A program made the position numbers and the translations under genes. Source: UBA12403 sp043808565 (GTDB taxonomy: Bacteria; Patescibacteriota; Patescibacteriia; UBA9934; GWF2-40-263). Taken from it: 24,910 nucleotides of DNA. The notes below the pieces were generated by a model, which saw only the letters and a list, made by a program, of their open reading frames with translations, was not told where the DNA came from and did no database searches. Positions 1 through 7,580 of the stretch are shown piece by piece (the stretch's first letter is position 1; every line of letters begins with the position of its first letter). Location of the stretch: contig JAZDEQ010000058.1 of assembly GCA_043808565.1 (NCBI GenBank), forward strand, positions 1 through 24,910, in the 5' to 3' direction.

Positions 1-149
1 TTTTTTGAAAATTTTTTCTTTCAAAGTGGGAAGAAAAAATAAAAAATAGCCTTTTTGTTTGTTTTAATCCCTATTTTAGAGGCTAAATGACGATTAAATG
101 GGGAAAGTAAAAAAGGCCTCCGAGTTTTGCAGTGGTCTCGGGGTAGCAG

Positions 150-178
150 TTGACAGAATCCTCAAAATCCGCTATACT
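150..178 (+). promoter_or_regulatory. Consensus sigma70 promoter for the DEAD-box helicase
   Basis: TTGACA lies at 150-155 and TATACT at 173-178 with exactly 17 bp between them, close to the ideal housekeeping promoter. The predicted transcription start is near 185, which leaves a leader of about 95 nt before the helicase ATG at 279. It is one of the strongest promoters in the window. Bases 1-149 upstream are AT-rich; apart from a weak 7-bp inverted repeat (4-10 with 21-27) I see no gene in them. Confidence 0.8.
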
Positions 179-190
179 CACCATCTAAAT

Positions 191-272
191 TCGGTTTTCG
201 CTTGGCGAAAGCTGGACTCAAGCCTCTTGTCCATGTGTTTAAATAATACGACCTGCAGGAATTGGGTCGTAT
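191..272 (+). promoter_or_regulatory. Structured 5' leader of the helicase mRNA
   Basis: Two hairpins fill the leader. The first pairs 191-201 with 205-215 around a 3-nt loop; its core is TTTCGC/GCGAAA and its flanks include G-U pairs. The second pairs ATACGACC (246-253) with GGTCGTAT (265-272) around an 11-nt loop and is followed by a T-rich run and the ATG at 279. The only Shine-Dalgarno-like bases, CAGGA at 256-260, sit in the loop of the second hairpin and are about 18 nt from the ATG, farther than usual. Structure-dependent translation or attenuation is plausible, since helicase genes are often cold-regulated through their leaders, but this is inference. Confidence 0.5.
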
Positions 273-278
273 ATTTTT

Positions 279-1568
279 ATGTCGTTAAACAACGAACAAC
301 CGGCTTTTTATGGTCTGGGCCTAGCGCCAAGTCTTCTAAAAAAGCTTGATGAATTAAAATTCATCACCCCCACGCCAATCCAACAAAAAGCCATCCCTAA
401 CGCCATCAATGGCGATGACTTAATTGGTATTGCTCAAACTGGTACAGGCAAAACTTTGGCTTTTGCTTTACCAATGATCCAACGCGTTTCTTCGACCAAA
501 AGTCGCGGTTTGGTAATTTTGCCAACTCGTGAATTAGCTATTCAGGTTGAAGAAGTTTTTCAAAAAATTGGCCGCAGTTTTGGTTTGCGAACAGCTATTC
601 TAATTGGCGGCGCCGCTATGGGTCCACAAATAAAATCCTTGCGTAATAATCCCCATGTTATTGTGGCCACCCCCGGCCGATTGATCGATCACTTGGAACA
701 AAAAATATTTTCTTTAGAAAATGTTAAAATTTTGGTTCTTGATGAAGCCGATCGCATGCTTGATATGGGTTTTGAACCACAGATTAAAAAAATTCTAACC
801 TCAGTCTCGAGTGATCGCCAAACCATGCTTTTTTCCGCCACCATGCCAGAAAAAATTTCTCAGATTGCTAAAAATTACATGAAAAAACCAGTTCGTGTAG
901 AAGTCGCGCCGTCTGGCACAGCCGCCGAACGAGTTGATCAAGAGGTTTTCTTTGTGGAAAAAAACCAAAAAACAAAATTATTAAAACAAATTCTGACTGA
1001 ATATCGCGGCACGGTTTTAGTTTTTAGCCGAACTAAACATGGGGCCAAAAAAATTACTCAAGATGTAAGAAACATGGGCTATACTGCAGCCGAAATTCAT
1101 TCCAATCGTTCGCTCAGCCAACGTCGCGAAGCCCTCGATGGTTTTAAAACCGGAAGATATCGCATTTTGATTGCCACTGACATTGCCGCTCGCGGTATTG
1201 ACGTCACTGGTATTGAATTAGTTCTTAACTTTGATCTACCTGATCAAGCCGAAGATTACGTTCATCGAATTGGCCGGACCGGCCGAGCTGGTTTAAAGGG
1301 GAAAGCTATTTCCTTTGCCGCACCAGAACAAAAACGCGATGTTAAAAGCATTGAATTCTTAATTCGTTCGCGTTTGCCAGTTAAACCCCTACCGAATTTC
1401 AATGAGCCTGTCGCCTTCAATCGACCTGCAATTGTTTCAACTGTTGATCAAACCGATCGGCCAAACAATTCTAATTTTCCTCGTCGCCATGAAAATGGCG
1501 CCATGAAACGCAAGCGCCGGGCCAGAAACCGAATAAATCTTCGCCGCCAAGGAACGCCGGCTAACTAA
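279..1568 (+). CDS. DEAD-box ATP-dependent RNA helicase
   Basis: A 429-residue superfamily 2 RNA helicase that would unwind short RNA duplexes in ribosome assembly, mRNA decay or cold adaptation. The usual motifs appear in order: Q motif with PTPIQ at about 31-35, Walker A AQTGTGKT at 52-59, PTRELA at 82-87, GG at 110-111, TPGR at 131-134, DEAD at 155-158, SAT at 186-188, ARGID at about 304-308, and HRIGRTGR at 329-336. After the core (to about 375) there is a Pro/Asn-rich stretch and a very basic tail from about 410 (MKRKRRARNR), which probably adds non-specific RNA binding. The layout matches the RhlE/CshA group, but I do not assign a symbol. The gene is monocistronic, with its own promoter and terminator. 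The ATG at 279 is favoured because it gives a normal Q motif distance; no good Shine-Dalgarno is present. Confidence 0.96.
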   Translation: MSLNNEQPAFYGLGLAPSLLKKLDELKFITPTPIQQKAIPNAINGDDLIGIAQTGTGKTLAFALPMIQRVSSTKSRGLVILPTRELAIQVEEVFQKIGRSFGLRTAILIGGAAMGPQIKSLRNNPHVIVATPGRLIDHLEQKIFSLENVKILVLDEADRMLDMGFEPQIKKILTSVSSDRQTMLFSATMPEKISQIAKNYMKKPVRVEVAPSGTAAERVDQEVFFVEKNQKTKLLKQILTEYRGTVLVFSRTKHGAKKITQDVRNMGYTAAEIHSNRSLSQRREALDGFKTGRYRILIATDIAARGIDVTGIELVLNFDLPDQAEDYVHRIGRTGRAGLKGKAISFAAPEQKRDVKSIEFLIRSRLPVKPLPNFNEPVAFNRPAIVSTVDQTDRPNNSNFPRRHENGAMKRKRRARNRINLRRQGTPAN

Positions 1569-1577
1569 TCAAAAAAA

Positions 1578-1612
1578 AATAAAACTCCAACTTAAACAGT
1601 TGGAGTTTTATT
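1578..1612. terminator. Bidirectional intrinsic terminator
   Basis: A perfect 15-bp stem, 1578-1592 with 1598-1612, has a 5-nt loop and the core ACTCCAACT/AGTTGGAGT. On the minus strand it is followed by a run of nine T (complement of 1571-1579), and on the plus strand by TTAATCTT. It lies between the convergent helicase (ends 1568) and the M23 gene (ends 1625), so it can stop transcripts from both sides. The T run is stronger for the minus-strand operon. Confidence 0.9.
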
Positions 1613-1624
1613 AATCTTAAAAAA

Positions 1625-2380
1625 CTACGGCAAATATTTATCAACTTGTTCAATTAATTTTGGGTAAACCAAATTATTTTGAAAATCTGTCCACTCTGCC
1701 CCATCAAGTTTTTCCGCTGGTCGATCGTCGGTGTTAAGTTCGATCAGACATTTACCTGTCAAATCAAAATTGACCAAAAGCTCTTTTTTAATTTCCTCAT
1801 GAACCGAAATTACTACTTCAGCCCAATTAATTTTTGCCTGAAGCAAATTTTCTTGCAAACCGCCAAAATCAGTTTCATAACCCTTGCGAGATAAATATTC
1901 GGCCAAAAATTTACTGCGGTTTTTGCCATAATTGCAAACCACCAAAATTTTATTCTGCCAAGGAATTTCTAAAGTCTTATAATCAGTATCTTTTTGATAA
2001 ACCATGAAATGCAAGTGTGAACACTTACTCCAGCCAGTATCACCAACCCTGGCTATAACCTCTCCAGTCCTCACGCGATCGCCAACCTTGACCAGAGCGC
2101 TAGAAAATTTTAAATGTTCGTATTCTGATATTTCATTATGATCGTGTAAAATTTCAATATAGTTTCCGTCATTTTCAAAACTTTTATCTAAACCACCACG
2201 ATTAGAATTATCTTTTACCTCGACCACGACACCATCGGCCGCGGCTAAAATCGGCAGGCCTTCTGGCGCATCAAAATCAACTGCCCAAACTAAATTATCC
2301 ACGTGAGATAAAGGATCCTTTAAAGTCGCGGTAATTTTAGATAAATCGATCGGAAAAAAATATTTATTTTTAGTTTTCAT
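1625..2380 (-). CDS. M23 (LytM-like) peptidase fused to a LMW tyrosine-phosphatase-like domain
   Basis: A 251-residue two-domain protein. Residues about 15-135 are an M23 zinc metallopeptidase fold: H26 and D35 fit the first metal ligands of the variant type with an AVDFDAPEG motif, H89 is the likely catalytic histidine, and HLH at 122-124 is the C-terminal motif. M23 enzymes cut peptidoglycan crosslinks. Residues 144-251 begin with ILVVCNYGKNRS, which contains C149-x5-R155, the phosphate loop signature of low-molecular-weight tyrosine phosphatases; DDRP at 218-221 could supply the acid aspartate. This half resembles the short predicted phosphatases of the COG4551 type. No signal peptide is visible, which is odd for a wall hydrolase. 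The gene starts 4 nt after the preceding gene and is last in a four-gene operon. The peptidase call is firm; the phosphatase call is a motif-level inference. Confidence 0.8.
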   Translation of the reverse strand: MKTKNKYFFPIDLSKITATLKDPLSHVDNLVWAVDFDAPEGLPILAAADGVVVEVKDNSNRGGLDKSFENDGNYIEILHDHNEISEYEHLKFSSALVKVGDRVRTGEVIARVGDTGWSKCSHLHFMVYQKDTDYKTLEIPWQNKILVVCNYGKNRSKFLAEYLSRKGYETDFGGLQENLLQAKINWAEVVISVHEEIKKELLVNFDLTGKCLIELNTDDRPAEKLDGAEWTDFQNNLVYPKLIEQVDKYLP

Positions 2381-2384
2381 AAAA

Positions 2385-3590
2385 TCAAATTTTCTGCCAT
2401 TCGCCAGTTGAACCGTTTATTTCTATTTGGTCACCAAAAGTTAAACCCGAATCCGTTAAACTAAAATTGACGACAACTGGAACTTTTTGTTCCCGGGCCA
2501 CAATCGCCAAATGGGAAAGTAAACTGCCTTGCTCAGAAATAATTCCATCAATCGAAGATAAATATTGAACCAAATCCGGATTAATCATGGGGTGGTACAA
2601 AATTCGCGGTCGCAGCGTTTTTGATAAAGTTTCTTTACTGACCAAAACTCCCCTGGCCAAACCAGCCGAAACGCCTAAAGATTTTTTCTTTTCTTTTGTT
2701 TCAACTAAATGTGAAAGTCGGGTTGGCAAAAGACGACTCGCTGGTTTTGGCGTTTCAACTTTAACCAATGGTCGCAGGCGATTAATATGGCGCAACATCA
2801 GCCAACGGCCGTATTCACGCAAGCGCTCGCCTGTTTGAGCTAATTGAAGACGTTTTATCAGTAACGGCTGTTTCCAAGTAGGAATATTTTTTAAGACCTC
2901 GGCAATAGTTTTGGTTTGTTGCGGTGGTTGACCTGGAACAAATGGACTAACATCCGTAATTTCTAAAGAATTACCAGTCAAAATATCTTGAGGCGGTAAC
3001 CAATTTCCAATTTTCTTTAAAGTCTCGTCATTCTCGATGTTCAAAACATCAACAATATTCAAATGGTCAAAAGCTAACGTCGCCTGAAGTGAAGAAAGAG
3101 CGGTTTCGGCTAAAAGATTGATAGCAAAAACAATTTCATAATCAGTCAAAAAATCTTTTAAGGCTTCGTCAAGATTTTTTGTTTCATTAAGATTTTTATA
3201 AAGAGCCGTTGATAATTTTTCCTGTAATGCTTCAAAATTTTTTGATGATAAAAATAAAAAGCAAAAAGTATTTCTAGCTGTTCGTAATATTCCTTTGACT
3301 CTAAAAAGTTTTGGTTTAAACAATGAATTATTTAATAAACTCATGGCTGGAAAAAGTGATTGCAGTTCTTTTTCTCGATCAACATATAAATCGCCTTCAA
3401 CCAAACGTAAAAAATCCGTGTTGAAATATTTTATTCCGTGTTGACGCCAGACTCGGGCAATCGGACCATTGTCAGAATAAACTTGTTTTAATAAATCAAA
3501 AGTAAAGGTCGACGGCCGCGGCGCGACTTCAGACAAACTGGTTTTTTCCCAAAGAAATTTATCTTTAGGTAAAATATTTATTTCATTCAT
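2385..3590 (-). CDS. PEP-utilising enzyme mobile (phosphohistidine swivelling) domain protein
   Basis: A 401-residue protein whose last 100 residues (about 306-401) are a PEP-utiliser mobile domain. The segment GSLLSHLAIVARE carries the phospho-accepting histidine at about residue 360, followed by the usual PVVVNFS and a final INGSTGEW. In PEP synthase, pyruvate phosphate dikinase and rifampicin phosphotransferase this domain shuttles phosphate between an ATP-grasp domain and the substrate site. Residues 1-300 contain no ATP-grasp motif that I can see. The N-terminus (EVAPRPSTFTFDLL) recalls the linker region of those enzymes. The protein therefore appears to be a swivel module without its kinase, needing a partner in trans or serving another role. 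It lies 3 nt after the rhodanese stop and 4 nt before the M23 start. Confidence is high for the C-terminal domain and low for the overall reaction. Confidence 0.82.
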   Translation of the reverse strand: MNEINILPKDKFLWEKTSLSEVAPRPSTFTFDLLKQVYSDNGPIARVWRQHGIKYFNTDFLRLVEGDLYVDREKELQSLFPAMSLLNNSLFKPKLFRVKGILRTARNTFCFLFLSSKNFEALQEKLSTALYKNLNETKNLDEALKDFLTDYEIVFAINLLAETALSSLQATLAFDHLNIVDVLNIENDETLKKIGNWLPPQDILTGNSLEITDVSPFVPGQPPQQTKTIAEVLKNIPTWKQPLLIKRLQLAQTGERLREYGRWLMLRHINRLRPLVKVETPKPASRLLPTRLSHLVETKEKKKSLGVSAGLARGVLVSKETLSKTLRPRILYHPMINPDLVQYLSSIDGIISEQGSLLSHLAIVAREQKVPVVVNFSLTDSGLTFGDQIEINGSTGEWQKI

Positions 3591-3593
3591 AAA

Positions 3594-4655
3594 TTACTCT
3601 GGGAAAGAATTTTGATATTCCTGGAGTTGAACATAACGACCCAAAAACTCATGACCTTGAGCTTCTAATTTAAGACCAGTAATTTTCGCGTCAAAGCAAC
3701 TAACAAAATTATCGCAAATAGTAATCACGGCGGTTCCTTTTGGAACCAAAGATAGAGCTTCGACTATTTTTACCGTTGGGGTGTAAATAATTGAAATGTT
3801 TATACTTTCAGGAATATGCCGAGTTGCAAAAGAAGTTGCTGGTCGTGAGTCAACAATAGCCGCTTTGTTATCAATCGCCGTCAAAAGTTCGTCGAGGGTC
3901 AAAGTTTTTTTATAACGTTCCTCACTGTACGCGGCAGAAAAAGCGATTTCACCATTCCAACGACCACCAAACTTAACCCAACCGTCAGCTCCATCCTCTA
4001 AAAATCTGGCGATCAAATTTTTCTCACGTAAAAATTTAGTCACCTCTTCACCGCGAATACCTGACCAGCAAAAAACATAAATCACCCGATCGGTTGGCAA
4101 GTTAGCCCACTCGCCAGCTAAAAGATCAGCAAAACGAACATGAGTACTGCCGGAAAAATTTCCAATATTGTATTCCTCATCTTCTCGGGCATCAAGAATA
4201 TAAAGATCTTGTTCGGCAAGCAAACCATTAAATTCTTCATTGGAAATGGCAATTGGTAAAGTCTGGTTGGTCTGGAAAAAATCTCCAACTTCAACTTTTT
4301 TTTCTTTATCTTCGACCGGTGGAATAGTTTGATAAGTCGCCCGAAAAAGTTCAAGGCTTTTAGCCGTCTGATTACGATAGCCTTCGTAAGCCAAAGCTGT
4401 AATCAAAGAGGCCGCCACAATCACTACTGCGACGATGACTACTAAAATCTTTTTATGCTGTAAACGAAAAAAGACTGCCCGAAACATTTGAGCTACGGCC
4501 CCTGCCACCATCGAGAGGATCAGCGCGGAAAAAGCAAAAACCTGAGCCACCTGTGAACCAATAGCAAAAATAAAATCCGGCGGCGGTACAGCCGCCGCTG
4601 GCCGCGGAATGATTAGGACGGAAAATAAAAAAATGCTTACTAAAAACCTGAACAT
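3594..4655 (-). CDS. Membrane-anchored tandem rhodanese-domain protein
   Basis: A 353-residue membrane protein. Hydrophobic segments lie at about 4-22 (signal or first helix ending in AAA), 28-60 and 69-91, followed by a soluble part. The first rhodanese domain (about 135-228) has the active loop CWSGIR, with the sulfur-accepting C196 and R201, preceded by ILDAREDEEYNIGNFSGS. The second (about 251-345) has IVDSRPATSFATRHIPES and a loop beginning C314-DNFV; it keeps the cysteine but lacks the arginine spacing, so it is probably impaired or specialised. Rhodaneses carry persulfide sulfur or act as binding modules. The gene sits between the DHH phosphoesterase (4 nt upstream) and the swivel protein (3 nt downstream), so it is co-transcribed with them. 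The catalytic domain faces one side of the membrane; which side cannot be decided from sequence. Confidence 0.87.
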   Translation of the reverse strand: MFRFLVSIFLFSVLIIPRPAAAVPPPDFIFAIGSQVAQVFAFSALILSMVAGAVAQMFRAVFFRLQHKKILVVIVAVVIVAASLITALAYEGYRNQTAKSLELFRATYQTIPPVEDKEKKVEVGDFFQTNQTLPIAISNEEFNGLLAEQDLYILDAREDEEYNIGNFSGSTHVRFADLLAGEWANLPTDRVIYVFCWSGIRGEEVTKFLREKNLIARFLEDGADGWVKFGGRWNGEIAFSAAYSEERYKKTLTLDELLTAIDNKAAIVDSRPATSFATRHIPESINISIIYTPTVKIVEALSLVPKGTAVITICDNFVSCFDAKITGLKLEAQGHEFLGRYVQLQEYQNSFPE

Positions 4656-4659
4656 AATT

Positions 4660-5577
4660 TTATTTCAACAATTTTTCCAGAAACATCTTGCGTAGCATTA
4701 ACTTTTCGGTTTTAGCTAAACCATTATCAAAGACAACCCCAAGTCTTTCTGACAAAACTTTTTGGACAACTGGATTATTGGCCAACCAATAACTTTTTTT
4801 CTCAACCAAACTTGGTAAATTGATCAGCCAATATTTATGGTTAAAAGCAGCGACAATCTTTTCTAATTCATTACGTTTTTCGGTTAACAACCGTCGCGGA
4901 TCGCGTAATTCCAACTGGCCAATCACTAAGGGTTCGTCCAAAATCGGAATTTCTTCAATTTTTACATCATTTAGAAAAGCCGTAGGCAAATCAAGAAAAA
5001 TTTCGTCTTCCTGTTCCTGAAAATATTTTTCTTTCCAGCCTTCAGGTAGCTGATGAAATTTTGACAATTGATCAAAAGCCTCATGATCACGCAGTGAAGT
5101 TATGGGTAAATTAAAATCTAAAGTATTAGAAACAATGGCTAAAGAAAGTAACGAGGCCGAAAACGGACTAATTTCTTTTTCTTTTCCAGCTCGAACATAA
5201 GCTTCCCAAATTAAAGTCGCACAAGCTCCGATCATTTCAATACGAGCTGCCGCTCCTAATTTATCTTGCCAAAATTTTTCCCAACCAGGATGATGATCAA
5301 AAATTTCTTTTACTTTTTCAACCTCGACGCCGGTAGCAAATTTTTTTGGATTAGAAACATCAACGATAACAAATTCCTTTGTTTCTGGTGGACATTCAGT
5401 TAAATAATCCCAACCCAAAGCTTTAACCATGGGAGAAACACTGACATTGGCCACTCCAGGTAAAAAAACCTGCGCCGTTTGTCCGGTTTTTTCTAATAAT
5501 TCTTTGTAAGCTGTGGCACAGGCCCAGGTATCAATATCAAAAAAAGTTTGACCGGAAGTAATGGTAATTAATGACAT
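4660..5577 (-). CDS. DHH-family phosphoesterase (inorganic pyrophosphatase / exopolyphosphatase-like)
   Basis: I start this gene at the ATG at 5575-5577, giving 305 residues (MSLITITSGQ...). A longer frame runs to 5694 but adds 39 residues unlike the family and partly encoded by a palindromic repeat. Motifs on the chosen numbering are FDIDTW with D14 and D16, VDV with D73, DHH at 94-96 and SNTLDF with D154; these are the metal ligands of DHH phosphoesterases such as Mn-dependent pyrophosphatase and yeast-type exopolyphosphatase. A DHHA2-like C-terminal region ends in LRKMFLEKLL, the usual place for a substrate-binding Arg/Lys. The first histidine of the classical HxxPD motif is replaced (SGQTFFDID), as seen in related family members. 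It probably hydrolyses pyrophosphate or short polyphosphate, and is the first gene of the four-gene minus operon. Confidence 0.88.
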   Translation of the reverse strand: MSLITITSGQTFFDIDTWACATAYKELLEKTGQTAQVFLPGVANVSVSPMVKALGWDYLTECPPETKEFVIVDVSNPKKFATGVEVEKVKEIFDHHPGWEKFWQDKLGAAARIEMIGACATLIWEAYVRAGKEKEISPFSASLLSLAIVSNTLDFNLPITSLRDHEAFDQLSKFHQLPEGWKEKYFQEQEDEIFLDLPTAFLNDVKIEEIPILDEPLVIGQLELRDPRRLLTEKRNELEKIVAAFNHKYWLINLPSLVEKKSYWLANNPVVQKVLSERLGVVFDNGLAKTEKLMLRKMFLEKLLK

Positions 5578-5590
5578 AAAATAATAGACA

Positions 5591-5626
5591 GGGTCATAAT
5601 AACGGCGATCGTGGCTTTTATGACCC
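5591..5626. promoter_or_regulatory. Inverted repeat upstream of the DHH operon
   Basis: GGGTCATAA (5591-5599) and TTATGACCC (5618-5626) form a perfect 9-bp inverted repeat around 18 nt that contains the palindrome CGATCG (5606-5611). It starts 13 bp upstream of the DHH ATG, so it lies in the promoter or leader of the operon. It could be an operator or an mRNA hairpin. I see no convincing -35/-10 pair to decide. Confidence 0.45.
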
Positions 5627-5660
5627 CTTTCAAAAACTAAGGATAATTTCCTCACAATAA

Positions 5661-5698
5661 CGACGATCCACCTTCGCCGGGCTTCGGCGGACACGTCG
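5661..5698. repeat. GC-rich palindromic repeat (copy C)
   Basis: An imperfect hairpin in the AT-rich divergent region: CGACG (5661-5665) pairs with CGTCG (5694-5698), and inside it TCCACC faces GGCGGA, with TTCGC and GCTTC in the middle. The core CCACCTTCGC...GCTTCGGCGGAC is shared, in either orientation, with the copies at 7275-7330 and 7606-7634. It looks like a dispersed REP-like element. Confidence 0.7.
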
Positions 5699-5756
5699 AC
5701 GCTATTATGATACCAAAATTCCCCAATTCTCTAATTTCTAGTATTATAACACAGCT

Positions 5757-7574
5757 ATGCGCCCCATGCTCGAAGCCAATAATTTAGCCAAAACCTACGG
5801 TCGCCAAGTAATTTTAGACGATTTGTCTTTTGTTATTCCCGAAGGTGCCCACCTTGGTTTTATTGGTCGTAATGGTGCTGGCAAAACCACGCTCTTCCGT
5901 CTGATTACTGGCGACGAAGAGCTCGATAGTGGCGAAATAAAATTCATGCCTTGGACCAAGTTAGGGGTTATTAAACAAAATGAAATTTTACCTCACGACA
6001 TCTCGACTGCTCAATTTTTATCGGAAACCAGCGGCCAACCAGAATGGACAGTCGCTAAGATGGCGGCTAAATTTGGTTTACAAACTAAAGATTTATCCTT
6101 ACCACCAAAAGCCCTTTCGGGTGGTTATCAAATGCGTGTAAAAATTGTTCGCATGTTGCTTGATAGCCCCAATCTGCTTTTACTCGATGAGCCAATGAAC
6201 TATTTGGACTTACCAACCTTGCTATTATTAGAAAATTTTTTACAACATTATTCTGGCACCTTTATTATGACTTCGCATGACCGCGAAGCTATGCAAAATA
6301 TTTGCACTTCAACTTGGGAAATTGCTAAGGGTAAATTAACTGAGTTTCCTGGTAGTGTCGAAGCTTATCTTGACTACAAGGCTGAACAAGAAGAATTTGT
6401 TCGTCGAAATAATCGTCGCTTACGTTTAGAAATCAACCACACGCAAAAATTTGTCGATCGTTTCCGTTACAAAGCTAGTTTAGCTGCTCAAGCCCAAAGT
6501 AAAATTAAACAAATTACCAAACTCCGGGCCCAAATGCGTGATCTTGGCACAGCCTTACCCACCACAGCTTTTCATATTCCCTGCTCCTCAGTAACCGCAG
6601 GTACAGCTGTTCGCACTGAAGATTTAATTATTGGTTATCCAAATAAAATCGTGGCGCAAAATATTAATTTAGAAATTTCTCGCGGTGCCAAAGTGGCGAT
6701 TGTTGGCGAAAATGGCCACGGCAAAACTACCTTGCTTAAAACTTTAGCTAGTTTAATTCCCTCTTTGGACGGTAAATTAAAATGGTGGCCACACGCTAAT
6801 CTTGGTTATTTTTCCCAACTTTCTGAAGACACCTTAAACCCCGAAGCCACAGTTTTACAAACCCTAACTCAAGCCGCACCAGCTAATGCCTCAGGTGAAC
6901 AAATTCTTGCCGCGGCCGGAGCTTTTCTTTTTCGCCACGATGATTTAGAAAAACCTTGTAAGGTTCTTTCGGGCGGCGAAAAAGCCCGGGTCCGTTTAGC
7001 TCGACTTGTCCTTCAAGAACATAATGTTCTAATTCTCGACGAACCAACTAACCACTTGGATACTGAAACTGTCGAAGTTTTAGCGCAAGCCCTAAAAAAA
7101 TATCAGGGCACGGTAATTATTGTTTGTCACGCCCGAACTTTTATGAATGCTTTTGTTGATCGAATTTATGAAGTTAAAAACGGCAGTGTTCGCTACTACA
7201 TTGGAACTTATGAAGAATATGTTTCTGATCTTACCGATGAGGCTGAAGAGATTGGCCGGGCATCAGAGGCAACATCCTCCTTCGCTCGAGGCAAGCTTCG
7301 GCGGGACGAGAAGGCAGCGGAGGCAACGTTGGAATCGGCTGGAGGGATTGATAGAAAAGAAAAAGCTCAACAACTTCGCCAGCTTTCTCGCCTGCAACAG
7401 CGACTTGATGATAAACTAAAAAAGTTAGATAAAGAAAAAAGCCAGATCTTGGCCTTTTACTTTGAAAACCCCACCGACTATGCTCCGGATAAAGCCAAAC
7501 GTTTGGCGGAAATCGAAGAAGAAATTGCTGGCTTGGAAAAAGAGTGGTTGGCTTTGGAAACGGAAAGAATTTAA
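5757..7574 (+). CDS. ABC-F ATPase (Uup/EttA-like), with repeat-derived insertion
   Basis: A 605-residue protein with two ABC nucleotide-binding domains and no membrane segments, so an ABC-F translation factor rather than a transporter. Domain 1: Walker A GRNGAGKT at 37-44, signature LSGGYQ at 120-125, Walker B LLLDEP at 141-146. A charged linker at about 205-270 corresponds to the tRNA-contacting arm. Domain 2: Walker A GENGHGKT at 317-324, signature LSGGE at 404-408, Walker B LILDEP at 425-430 followed by TNHLD. A coiled coil ends the protein (about 545-605), as in Uup. Residues about 501-528 are encoded by a GC-rich palindromic repeat inserted in frame just before the coiled coil. Such proteins act on stalled ribosomes at the E site. 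An ATG at 5766 is an alternative start; a TATTAT at 5742-5747 suggests a very short leader. Confidence 0.94.
   Translation: MRPMLEANNLAKTYGRQVILDDLSFVIPEGAHLGFIGRNGAGKTTLFRLITGDEELDSGEIKFMPWTKLGVIKQNEILPHDISTAQFLSETSGQPEWTVAKMAAKFGLQTKDLSLPPKALSGGYQMRVKIVRMLLDSPNLLLLDEPMNYLDLPTLLLLENFLQHYSGTFIMTSHDREAMQNICTSTWEIAKGKLTEFPGSVEAYLDYKAEQEEFVRRNNRRLRLEINHTQKFVDRFRYKASLAAQAQSKIKQITKLRAQMRDLGTALPTTAFHIPCSSVTAGTAVRTEDLIIGYPNKIVAQNINLEISRGAKVAIVGENGHGKTTLLKTLASLIPSLDGKLKWWPHANLGYFSQLSEDTLNPEATVLQTLTQAAPANASGEQILAAAGAFLFRHDDLEKPCKVLSGGEKARVRLARLVLQEHNVLILDEPTNHLDTETVEVLAQALKKYQGTVIIVCHARTFMNAFVDRIYEVKNGSVRYYIGTYEEYVSDLTDEAEEIGRASEATSSFARGKLRRDEKAAEATLESAGGIDRKEKAQQLRQLSRLQQRLDDKLKKLDKEKSQILAFYFENPTDYAPDKAKRLAEIEEEIAGLEKEWLALETERI
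7275..7330 (+). repeat. Palindromic repeat (copy D) inside the ABC-F coding sequence
   Basis: Within the ABC-F gene the bases switch from its normal codon pattern to a GC-rich block with CTCCTTCGC (7277-7285) and AGCTTCGGCGG (7294-7304), the same core as the copies at 5661-5698 and 7581-7645. Near-identical direct repeats ending in GAGGCAAC flank it at about 7266-7273 and 7319-7327. The frame is kept, adding residues about 501-528 that are rich in Ala, Ser, Arg and Glu. Confidence 0.7.
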
Positions 7575-7580
7575 AGTGGT

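Noticed and set aside
98..349. A short plus-strand open frame before the helicase gene
   Set aside because: It spans the consensus promoter and overlaps the helicase start in another frame, with no domain and no ribosome binding site.
5578..5694. An N-terminal extension of the DHH phosphoesterase
   Set aside because: The 39 extra residues come from the inverted repeat and repeat-copy region and do not fit the family, which begins shortly before the DxD motif.
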